Shown here piece by piece: positions 7,934-14,185 of a DNA stretch of 33,062 nucleotides. The stretch spans positions 1-33,062 of the forward strand of contig JADINE010000030.1 of NCBI GenBank assembly GCA_017694175.1. The letters are read 5' to 3'. The DNA comes from Candidatus Enterousia excrementavium. GTDB taxonomy: Bacteria; Pseudomonadota; Alphaproteobacteria; Rs-D84. The first letter of the stretch is position 1. Every line of letters begins with the position of its first letter. The notes under the pieces are model-generated. The model was not told the origin of the DNA and searched no databases. It saw only the letters and a list, made by a program, of their open reading frames with translations. Position numbers and translations under genes: made by a program.

Positions 7934-9191
7934 TGCCGTTAAATAATAGACTGGCTGGAATATAGAAGCAATTGCCAGTGCTGTCACAAAATTTTGTGCC
8001 CGATACCCCACGTCGCATAACACAGCCGGAAGTGCTGCTTGTTCCCGTTGACATTGTTGTTGTGCCGCCGGGGCATTCATGTTGACCGTTGCTGTCGCAA
8101 TAATGCCCGATGGGACATACCTGGTATTGCGCAACAAAATATAGAGTATCTTCGTTTTTGCCTTCGGGTGGGTTGATTTGAACGCCGGGAATATAAGTGC
8201 CACACGGATTGGAAAACTCTCCATCGGTGTATGTTTTATAACATTCATATTCAACAAAACTTGTGCCTTCGGGGGCTTGCCATCCACTGTTTCCTGGGGG
8301 ATAGCCCATTGTTGTACAATCTTCGACAGTGAAATCTTTACCTCCGCCACAATTTTGGGTTATCGGATCATCATTACCTGTATCATCGTAATAATAGTGA
8401 ATATAGTACGGTTTATATGACCAGGCAGCATAGAGTGTTATCACGTTGTCCTTGTTGGCTAGATCAGCCAAATCTGCATAAGTTTTTCTAGTGTATCCAC
8501 CTTCGTTATCGAAATATTGCTCGCGATCTGGCGATACAATCCCGTTCTGTCCGTTAAAATATCCTACGAATTCTTGTCCTGGTGGGTTGTCTTCTTGCAT
8601 GGCCTCTGGTGGAAGTGTGCTTTTGTTCCATGGACCGGTTTCATTTGCTGAAAAGCCAGAACCGTATTTAAAGTATGCCGTTTTGTTCTCGAACCACGCC
8701 AAGCCCGAATTATGTCGTAAATCCAACGTATAAACTTTACCATCACAGCGGGCGGCATGTGTGCAATTGGCGTAATCTTCTGTGGTGATGGTGGCACCAG
8801 TACCAAGTATTAGGCACTCGTAATTGTTCGTTAAATAATAGTCGCCACAAGCCAGACATTGTGAACCGTCAAAATATTGGCCAGCATTACAGATAATTTC
8901 CCAGGGGCACATATCTTCTGTCATGCCCTTATTAGCATCATCCTCAGTAAATTTTGTATTACTTGGTTTGATGGTGCAGGGGGTGCATTGTTGTGCACCA
9001 ATTTCAGATTTATAGAAGCCCGGCATGCACTGTTCACATACGTCCAGCTCAGGGTTATACCCGCAGCCAGCTGGACAGGTTTCTGGGGAAACGGCTGCAT
9101 TGCACTCTTCCTGTGTGACCGCTGCATAGGTATTGGGTATAATAATAAAAAGGAACAGTAAAAATATTGAAAATATGCTAATTCGTTTCAT
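7917..9191 (-). CDS. Secreted Cys-rich protein with an InlB-type (Listeria-Bacteroides) repeat
   Basis: A 424-aa exported protein. The signal peptide is MKRISIFSIFLLFLFIIIP with cleavage after NTYA. The mature N-terminal 120 residues are rich in paired cysteines (CPAGCG, CEQCMPG, CTPC), resembling EGF/TNFR-like disulfide modules. A middle segment of about 75 residues ending LANKDNVITLYAAWSYKP matches the Listeria-Bacteroides (InlB B) repeat, a beta-grasp surface module. The C-terminal part has further Cys pairs (CPIGHYCDSNGQHECPGG) and a final GTKFCDSTGNCFYIP motif. I chose the ATG at 9191 over upstream in-frame ATGs because AGGA lies about 10 nt before it and the signal peptide starts there. 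Likely surface-exposed or periplasmic; ligand unknown. Confidence 0.82.
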   Translation of the reverse strand: MKRISIFSIFLLFLFIIIPNTYAAVTQEECNAAVSPETCPAGCGYNPELDVCEQCMPGFYKSEIGAQQCTPCTIKPSNTKFTEDDANKGMTEDMCPWEIICNAGQYFDGSQCLACGDYYLTNNYECLILGTGATITTEDYANCTHAARCDGKVYTLDLRHNSGLAWFENKTAYFKYGSGFSANETGPWNKSTLPPEAMQEDNPPGQEFVGYFNGQNGIVSPDREQYFDNEGGYTRKTYADLADLANKDNVITLYAAWSYKPYYIHYYYDDTGNDDPITQNCGGGKDFTVEDCTTMGYPPGNSGWQAPEGTSFVEYECYKTYTDGEFSNPCGTYIPGVQINPPEGKNEDTLYFVAQYQVCPIGHYCDSNGQHECPGGTTTMSTGTSSTSGCVMRRGVSGTKFCDSTGNCFYIPASLLFNGTIPGR

Positions 9192-9221
9192 GCCCATTAT
9201 CCTGCAATATTTCATATACAA

Positions 9222-9251
9222 ATATTTGCATATTTTTTAATCTTATGTCAA
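9222..9251 (-). promoter_or_regulatory. Possible promoter of the Cys-rich InlB-repeat gene
   Basis: On the minus strand a perfect TTGACA (9246-9251) is followed after 18 nt by AAATAT (9222-9227). The -10 is weak, but the gene needs its own promoter because a terminator lies just upstream. Confidence 0.3.
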
Positions 9252-9256
9252 ACATT

Positions 9257-9283
9257 AAAAAATCCGGCATTGCCGGATTTTTT
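9257..9283 (-). terminator. Terminator of the duplicated envelope-protein genes
   Basis: AAAAAATCCGGCA and TGCCGGATTTTTT form a near-perfect stem with T-runs in both directions, so it can work on either strand. It overlaps the stop codon of the gene at 9282-9707. Confidence 0.88.
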
Positions 9284-9707
9284 AACGATGCAGCCATGGA
9301 TCCTGTACGTATGCGTTTATGGTCCAACCATTTCTTACTATACGCAAACTGTCTTCGGGGACTGCGGCGGCTTCGCCAACAAAAAATTCAAAATCACCCT
9401 GACCACGTGCCTTGGGTGATGCATCAATCCATGATTGCAACTGTTTAGAAAGTAAACTTATATTCTGAGATTGATAATTAAACCAATCGCCACGTGGAAC
9501 CAAATATACTGTTTTTACATCTGATGGGGCCGCGGCCTGTTGGATTTGTTCCACAGTTAAGAAGTTGTGCCGATCAAATACCAAAAATTCATTGTGGGTG
9601 GGGATCGGTTCCTTTTCGCACGATGGGGCGGCCAATGTTGCGCCGGCCAGTCCCAACATGGGGATTAATCTTTTGATTTTATATGGAACGATTTTTTTAA
9701 ATTGCAT
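9282..9707 (-). CDS. Duplicated small envelope protein (copy B)
   Basis: A 141-aa protein with a basic-hydrophobic export signal (MQFKKIVPYKIKRLIPMLG) that ends LAGATLAAPSC. The Cys could be a lipidation site, although the Pro at -2 is atypical, so a lipoprotein is possible but not certain. The mature domain contains FLTVEQIQQAAAPSD, TVYLVPRG and DSLRIVRNGWTINAY. I do not recognise the family. It is a near copy of the next gene upstream: first 35 and last 35 residues almost identical, the middle (GDWFNYQSQNISLLSKQLQ) diverged. It lies 39 nt downstream of copy A with a good AAAGGAG site and no promoter, so the pair is probably one transcript, ended by the terminator at 9257-9283. Confidence 0.75.
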   Translation of the reverse strand: MQFKKIVPYKIKRLIPMLGLAGATLAAPSCEKEPIPTHNEFLVFDRHNFLTVEQIQQAAAPSDVKTVYLVPRGDWFNYQSQNISLLSKQLQSWIDASPKARGQGDFEFFVGEAAAVPEDSLRIVRNGWTINAYVQDPWLHR

Positions 9708-10210
9708 TTTTGGCTCCTTTTGTTTTTTTGGCTTTTATCGGATTTTTTAATGTTGCCATGGATCCTGTCTGTATGCGTTTATGGTCCAACCATTTCTTAC
9801 TATACGCAAACTGTCCTCGGGTACTTTGGAGGCTTCGCCAAGTGCAAAATTAAAATCACCCTGGCCACGCGCCTTGGGGGATGCGTCAATCCACTCCTGC
9901 AACTTGTTTGCGAATACAGATATGGTATTGGCAGAAAAATTATTCCAAAGGAAACGCGGAACCAAATATACTGTGTGTACATCTGATGGGGCCGCGGCCT
10001 GTTGGATTTGTTCCACAGTTAAGAAGTTGTACTGATCAAATACCAAAAATTCATCGCGGGTGGGGATTGGTTCTTTTTCGCACGATGGGGCGGCCAATGT
10101 TGCGCCGGCCAGTCCCAACATGGGGATTAATCTTTTAATTTTATATGGAACGATTTTTTTAAATTGCATTTTGGATTCCTTTTGTTTTTTGGGGCTTTTA
10201 TCGGATTTTT
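9284..10210. repeat. Tandem duplication, about 462-bp period
   Basis: Two adjacent units, about 9284-9745 and 9747-10210, each hold one small envelope gene and its leader. Long identical blocks flank a diverged central block of about 120 bp in each unit. Confidence 0.8.
9747..10169 (-). CDS. Duplicated small envelope protein (copy A)
   Basis: A 140-aa paralog of the 9282-9707 product. The reading frame is open further upstream, but I start at the ATG at 10169: AAAGGA lies 7 nt before it, the protein then begins with the same export signal MQFKKIVPYKIKRLIP, and the extra upstream codons would run through a terminator. It shares SCEKEPIPT, FLTVEQIQQAAAPSD and DSLRIVRNGWTINAY with copy B and differs in the centre (FLWNNFSANTISVFANKLQ). 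Start codons are 462 bp apart and the untranslated leaders are also copied, showing a tandem duplication of gene plus leader. Function unknown; probable envelope-anchored protein. Confidence 0.75.
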   Translation of the reverse strand: MQFKKIVPYKIKRLIPMLGLAGATLAAPSCEKEPIPTRDEFLVFDQYNFLTVEQIQQAAAPSDVHTVYLVPRFLWNNFSANTISVFANKLQEWIDASPKARGQGDFNFALGEASKVPEDSLRIVRNGWTINAYRQDPWQH

Positions 10211-10224
10211 TTCCCATAAAAGCG

Positions 10225-10252
10225 AAAAAGCCCGGAAAAATCCCGGACTTTT
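10225..10252 (-). terminator. Terminator after the small ORF / structured RNA
   Basis: On the minus strand AAAAAGTCCGG pairs with CCGGGCTTTTT (one G-U pair) around GATTTTT, followed by T-rich sequence. On the plus strand the same place has a mismatch, which supports a minus-strand role. It starts directly after the stop at 10252-10254. Confidence 0.75.
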
Positions 10253-10446
10253 TATCCCTTTTGTGACACAAAATTATCATTTGCGGAATCAGATATTGGT
10301 GAAAATACACCCCCCGTTTCCCCCCATGTGCGATGTAAATCGCACGGTGGCCAATCGGGCGCGCCGCCCGAATGAAAACGGTAAAGATGATTTGTTTGAA
10401 CCATATTTGCCCCGTTTTGATTATTCTGTGCCATTTGTTCGTTCAT
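10252..10446 (-). CDS. Small hypothetical ORF (64 aa), possibly a structured small RNA instead
   Basis: The ORF begins MNEQMAQNNQNGANMVQTN, contains HSGGAPDWPPCDLHRTWG and ends SQKG, just before a terminator. I do not recognise it. A textbook promoter (TTGACA, 17 nt, TATACT) puts the transcription start at about 10446, on the ATG itself, so translation would be leaderless. The longer reading to 10470 is excluded because its start lies inside the promoter. Against a coding role, the same stretch contains two perfect 7-bp hairpins (TCGGGCG/CGCCCGA and GTGCGAT/ATCGCAC), unusual inside a gene. The whole transcript would be about 220 nt, a common size for a bacterial small RNA. Both readings are open, and a dual-function RNA is possible. 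Confidence 0.45.
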   Translation of the reverse strand: MNEQMAQNNQNGANMVQTNHLYRFHSGGAPDWPPCDLHRTWGETGGVFSPISDSANDNFVSQKG

Positions 10447-10451
10447 ATTTA

Positions 10452-10480
10452 AGTATATGACGAAAAACACAAATTGTCAA
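10452..10480 (-). promoter_or_regulatory. Strong promoter of the 10226-10446 transcript
   Basis: On the minus strand a perfect TTGACA (10475-10480) and TATACT (10452-10457) are separated by exactly 17 nt. Only 5 nt separate the -10 from the ATG at 10446. It lies just downstream of the 1110-aa gene's stop, so it also shows that this transcript is independent of that gene. Confidence 0.75.
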
Positions 10481-10485
10481 GTTTT

Positions 10486-13400
10486 TTAGTATGATATCCT
10501 GTATACTGTCGAGTCCGCCGAGCATGGATCACCTTCGGGGACTTTGGTTGGTGGTTCTTCCCCGGTGTCGGGTACGTTTGTATTTGTTGCCGGAACCCAA
10601 TCCCATTGTGATGTTGTGGCATCTTCGGGTTGGTGGTATGTAAGGTTACATGTGTTGCCGGAACTCTCGCTTTCGGTGTATGAACTGGTTGGATACTGTG
10701 AAACCTCTGTAAGTGGTTTGCCGTTGTCGTCGATGTATAATGGTGCCATGTATTTACCTGTGTTTTTGCTGACTATGATATAGCGACCCGTGCATCCCAC
10801 CGTTTGGCCACCTGGGTATCTGTCGTTTTGATTATCATAATAAACATCACCATCACAGAACAGGAACAGAACATCAAATAATGCTCTTGCTGTCGGGACG
10901 TAATATTGATTAAATGTCGCGGCGTTTGCTTCTATGTCGCTTGTTGTTGCTGGTTTCATATAAAATATAGAAGCAACAAATTTTACATTCTCGGGCAGGC
11001 ATAATCCCGTCGGCGATGGCGGATTGTTGCCAGATATAACGTCGGCCGGATTGGATTGAGAAATTTGAACAGAACCGTTGGTTGTCGGATAATAACTACC
11101 AGCAGTTTCTGGGGGGCTGGTCCAATATCTTAAACCATTTATGCGTTTTATTGTGCTGCCGCGCATGCAGCAATTACCAAATGCGTCGCGGCTGCCGGCG
11201 GTGGTGGCATTTATTTTGCAGCAGTTTGCAACACCACCCAGGCTGACCTGCCAGAATTGACTGGCCGGGCAATATTCACCGGTGGTATCAAAATTCGCGC
11301 TGGATACGCATACGGTTGAATTCGTTTGCGGATCGTATTGTGCCTTGAAACCTGGGCCACATGATGTGTCGCGGCAATTGTCGATGTAATCTTCGGTGTT
11401 GGTGTTTTGTGCAAACCAAGATAACAACGTTTCTTCGCCGTTTATAGGTGTTTTGATTTTGTTGTGTGATGTGCCTGTTTCCAGGTTGGCTGTGGGGTGC
11501 GCCTCGCAATTGCCCCAAACCCTTTCGGCAAGACGGCATATACGGCATTCGTCCGATGTAGCGTCGGTATAGCCACCATGTTCGGGATCATAACCGCATT
11601 CGTCGGAACAAATATCGTATATGCAATTGCCGTCTGATGAATTTATGCACGATGCACCTTGGTATGATGCCAACATTTCTTTGTTGGTGATGTCGTCAAA
11701 TTCAAATGAACCATATAATTGGGTATAAAACGAACCGTTCGTGGCATCGATTTCAGCCTGGTGCAGGTCCGCAATTGCCTGTATCGCATCGGCGCCGGCG
11801 CTGGTAACGCAATCAAGAACTTCGTCCCAGCACGCCGTGCGGTTGATAATGGATTTTCTGTTAATTGATGTCTGAATATCTTCGCACAGGCCAAAGTTAC
11901 CAGAAATGGATTTACACGATTGGATGATGCATGCACGGCCAACTTCGCGACAGGTTTGTAAAATCGTGTCGTATGTTTTGTCGGTGGCAATGTCGGTCAT
12001 GCCGGTGCTCCAATCCAAGCCGCCACTGGTTGTTTCAAGTAACGCTGTGCAGGATTCTTTGACCTCGGCACACATTTGGTTGACGGTTTTATCCGCCTCG
12101 ACCCCGAAAATGGAAAGGGCACGGGCATCGAAATCTTCCAACGAATCGGCGGCGTCACTTAGGCACTGGGTGGTAAGGGTGGTGCAGCTTTGGCGAACTT
12201 CTTCCAATTTACTTTCCTGGGCCAATTTTATTTGTGCCAATGCGTCGTCTATGAATTCATCCCAAACGTAATCGGCAATGTCCTGGCAATTTTCGGTGGC
12301 TGATTCCAAAAACATCTTTTTTGAATTCAGGTATTGCACAAATTTATCGTTGCCGGGCGCACCAGTCCACGTTTGATCGCCCTGGGGGCGGGTTATTAAA
12401 CTGCCCAGGTTTACAAGATTAGATGTTAAGATAGCCTCGCCCGTGGAAGGATCGATATATTGACCACTGATATCCAAACATTTTTCCAGATTTTCGCCAC
12501 ATACGGCCGTGTTGGTTAACATGTCCAACATTTTTTTCTTGCAAGTAAGAATGTCGTCGGAATTGCGCTTTTGGTATGTGTCAAGACGCGAAATGTCAAG
12601 TAATGCGCTGCCCTCGCGGATTTTTTCGCGTGCCAAATCTTGCTGGGTTTGGTATGCTTTGGCCACGGTGTTGCAATCTTGTTCAATGGCCATTTGGTAA
12701 CCGCTTTCCACTATGTCCAGCTCGTCGGCGGTGCATACCTCCATCGCCATTTCACGACACACCGGCAGGGCGGCTGCGTATAAATCAGTGCCGCTGCGGG
12801 TGGTGGTTGATGCGCCGGCCAACGAATCGACACTGTCGAATGCGGCGTCTGCGTTAAGTGATAATGTTATTGGCGCAAGGTTTGCATCAAATGTACTTGT
12901 ATCGAATGTGGTGTTCAATTTTTCCGCGATTTCATCCAGTAATTCTTTGGATGCCGATGTGTCTTCTTTTTGAAAAGCCAATTCACCTTCGGTTGCCTGG
13001 GATATGGCGGCGGCATCTTCTTTGTCCATGTTTACTGTAAGCAAGCGCTGATTGAAATCCAATAATCTGTCTTCTATTTCAGCAAGTTGAGCCTTGACCC
13101 CGTCGAATTCGTTTACGCGCGCAGAACAGGCGCAACGTTTTAACTGGCTGTCTTTGTTGGCGCAAAATTCATCCATGCAACTGTAATATACTTCGCGGCA
13201 TGTGGTGTAATCGCGGTTTATGATATCTTCGGCTGTGACGCCGGCGCGCGCAATGCGAGAACTGTTGTTCGTTACAGTGCGCCCGGAATTTGGGGTTGCT
13301 GTGCGTGATATGGATGCGGTTGCAACTGCACTGCGTGATGGGGCGGATGTTACCGTATCTGTGCGGGTGCCAGTTGTTGATGCCCGCTGAACAGTTGCAG

Positions 13401-13818
13401 TGCGGGATGTTGTGGCCGCGCGCGATGGCGACGAAACAACAGATTGTGCAGTTGTTGATGCGCGTGGAAGAACAGTTGCTGCGTTACGGGCAGATACTGA
13501 TTGTGATGCGGCAGATGTGTTACGGGTGCCACCGTCGCGTGATACAACATTATGGCGTTCAATGCTGGGCTGTGATGTGGTTGAACGACTGCGTACGGCA
13601 ACACCGGATTGACGGGGTGTCGTTGCGCGTGAAATGCCGGATGAAGTGTTGATTTGTGTGGCGGCGGAAGAATCCTGGGTGCGAGTAACAGTTGTTGATG
13701 CATCACGACGAGTGGCAGCACGCGCCACCGCATCCGCCGAATCGTCAGCGTATGCGCCGTGCACGCACATGCCCAGAATACCCAGGCAAACCGTTAAAAT
13801 CCGTTTGATTCCCGTCAT
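10486..13818 (-). CDS. Large secreted Cys-rich protein with Ser/Thr/Arg-rich N-terminal region
   Basis: A 1110-aa exported protein of unrecognised family. The signal peptide (MTGIKRILTVCLGILGMCV) is cleaved probably after GAYA. Residues 25 to about 200 are low-complexity, dominated by Ser, Thr, Ala and Arg, with irregular repeats such as RAATRRDAS, SRATTPRQS and ASTTAQS. From about 205 on the protein is cysteine-rich (TTCREVYYSCMDEFCANKD, then KRCACSAR), with charged helices that may form coiled coils and many spaced Cys pairs towards the C-terminus. No anchor or outer-membrane C-terminus is visible. The start is odd: AAAGGA directly abuts the ATG at 13818 with no spacer, and a -10-like TATAAA lies 8 nt upstream, so initiation may be leaderless. 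It sits upstream of the other secreted accessory proteins on the same strand. Confidence 0.82.
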   Translation of the reverse strand: MTGIKRILTVCLGILGMCVHGAYADDSADAVARAATRRDASTTVTRTQDSSAATQINTSSGISRATTPRQSGVAVRSRSTTSQPSIERHNVVSRDGGTRNTSAASQSVSARNAATVLPRASTTAQSVVSSPSRAATTSRTATVQRASTTGTRTDTVTSAPSRSAVATASISRTATPNSGRTVTNNSSRIARAGVTAEDIINRDYTTCREVYYSCMDEFCANKDSQLKRCACSARVNEFDGVKAQLAEIEDRLLDFNQRLLTVNMDKEDAAAISQATEGELAFQKEDTSASKELLDEIAEKLNTTFDTSTFDANLAPITLSLNADAAFDSVDSLAGASTTTRSGTDLYAAALPVCREMAMEVCTADELDIVESGYQMAIEQDCNTVAKAYQTQQDLAREKIREGSALLDISRLDTYQKRNSDDILTCKKKMLDMLTNTAVCGENLEKCLDISGQYIDPSTGEAILTSNLVNLGSLITRPQGDQTWTGAPGNDKFVQYLNSKKMFLESATENCQDIADYVWDEFIDDALAQIKLAQESKLEEVRQSCTTLTTQCLSDAADSLEDFDARALSIFGVEADKTVNQMCAEVKESCTALLETTSGGLDWSTGMTDIATDKTYDTILQTCREVGRACIIQSCKSISGNFGLCEDIQTSINRKSIINRTACWDEVLDCVTSAGADAIQAIADLHQAEIDATNGSFYTQLYGSFEFDDITNKEMLASYQGASCINSSDGNCIYDICSDECGYDPEHGGYTDATSDECRICRLAERVWGNCEAHPTANLETGTSHNKIKTPINGEETLLSWFAQNTNTEDYIDNCRDTSCGPGFKAQYDPQTNSTVCVSSANFDTTGEYCPASQFWQVSLGGVANCCKINATTAGSRDAFGNCCMRGSTIKRINGLRYWTSPPETAGSYYPTTNGSVQISQSNPADVISGNNPPSPTGLCLPENVKFVASIFYMKPATTSDIEANAATFNQYYVPTARALFDVLFLFCDGDVYYDNQNDRYPGGQTVGCTGRYIIVSKNTGKYMAPLYIDDNGKPLTEVSQYPTSSYTESESSGNTCNLTYHQPEDATTSQWDWVPATNTNVPDTGEEPPTKVPEGDPCSADSTVYRISY

Positions 13819-13826
13819 TCCTTTAC

Positions 13827-13832
13827 TTTATA
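13827..13832 (-). promoter_or_regulatory. Possible -10 box of the 1110-aa protein gene
   Basis: TATAAA on the minus strand, 8 nt before the ATG at 13818. The -35 match is weak (TTTCAA about 17-19 nt upstream). If used, the mRNA would start at or next to the ATG. Confidence 0.35.
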
Positions 13833-13876
13833 TACAGATGTTAGCAAAAAATTGAAATTTGGGGCAAGGATTTTGT

Positions 13877-13962
13877 TGGTGCGGACAGGGGGAATTGAAC
13901 CCCCAAGGATTTTATCCACAGCATCCTTAGTGCTGCGCGTTTACCAGTTTCGCCATGCCCGC
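13877..13962 (-). tRNA. tRNA-Leu(AAG)
   Basis: An 86-nt class II tRNA with encoded CCA. The acceptor stem GCGGGCA pairs with TGTCCGC (one G-U), the D-arm GCG/CGC has the GG of the D-loop, the anticodon stem is CAGCA/TGCTG, the long variable arm is GGAT-AAA-ATCC, and the T-stem GGGGG/CCCCC encloses TTCAATT. The seven-base anticodon loop is CTAAGGA, so after U33 the anticodon is AAG, reading CUU leucine codons. A at position 34 is rare in bacteria outside tRNA-Arg(ACG), and such an A is normally deaminated to inosine. The usual bacterial leucine tRNA for this box is GAG. Confidence 0.88.
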
Positions 13963-14083
13963 ATTATGTGCAACGATGTGCCCCGCATCCCGGCGGCACT
14001 TCGCTTCGCTGCGTAGTCGCCATGCCCGCATTATGTGCAACGATGTGCCCCGCGTCCCGGCGGCACTTCGCTTCGCTGCGTAG
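13950..14083. repeat. Two tandem copies of a 67-bp unit containing the 5' end of tRNA-Leu
   Basis: Copy 1 is 13950-14016 and copy 2 is 14017-14083, with one mismatch (A at 13987, G at 14054). The right end of each unit, at 14017 and 14084, begins again with TCGCCA. Copy 1 overlaps the first 13 nt of tRNA-Leu, so copy 2 carries a detached duplicate of that tRNA fragment. The unit is GC-rich and can fold on the minus strand (GTGCC/GGCAC and a GGCG/CGCC-based hairpin). Confidence 0.9.
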
Positions 14084-14109
14084 TCGCCAGCGTCGCCACG
14101 GTTTGTGAA

Positions 14110-14137
14110 ATATTACAAGAACCAGTTTTTTTTTCAA
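14110..14137 (-). promoter_or_regulatory. Candidate promoter of tRNA-Leu(AAG)
   Basis: On the minus strand TTGAAA (14132-14137) and TAATAT (14110-14115) are 16 nt apart. It lies beyond both 67-bp copies, giving a leader of about 140 nt before the mature tRNA. It was presumably one unit shorter before the duplication. Confidence 0.4.
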
Positions 14138-14145
14138 TCATTTTG

Positions 14146-14154
14146 TGATACAAT
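14146..14154 (+). promoter_or_regulatory. Extended -10 promoter of the envelope operon
   Basis: TGATACAAT contains TG, one base and TACAAT. The -35 region is only a T-run. The predicted start near 14161 leaves a leader of about 25 nt with AGGGG before the ATG at 14186. Confidence 0.5.
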
Positions 14155-14185
14155 GTTCGTGAAAATGTAGTGTAGGGGATTTAAT

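Noticed and set aside
10447..10470. The extra upstream codons MFFVIYLN of the small ORF
   Set aside because: They lie in and next to the -10 box of the promoter, before the predicted transcription start, so they cannot be translated from this promoter.
13932..13945. Reading the tRNA anticodon as TAA or CTA instead of AAG
   Set aside because: Either reading would shift the loop so that U33 is lost or the 5-bp stem CAGCA/TGCTG no longer closes a seven-base loop.
13963..13972. CATAAT next to the tRNA-Leu 5' end as its promoter
   Set aside because: It abuts the mature tRNA, so the transcript would start inside the tRNA. It is also part of the duplicated unit.
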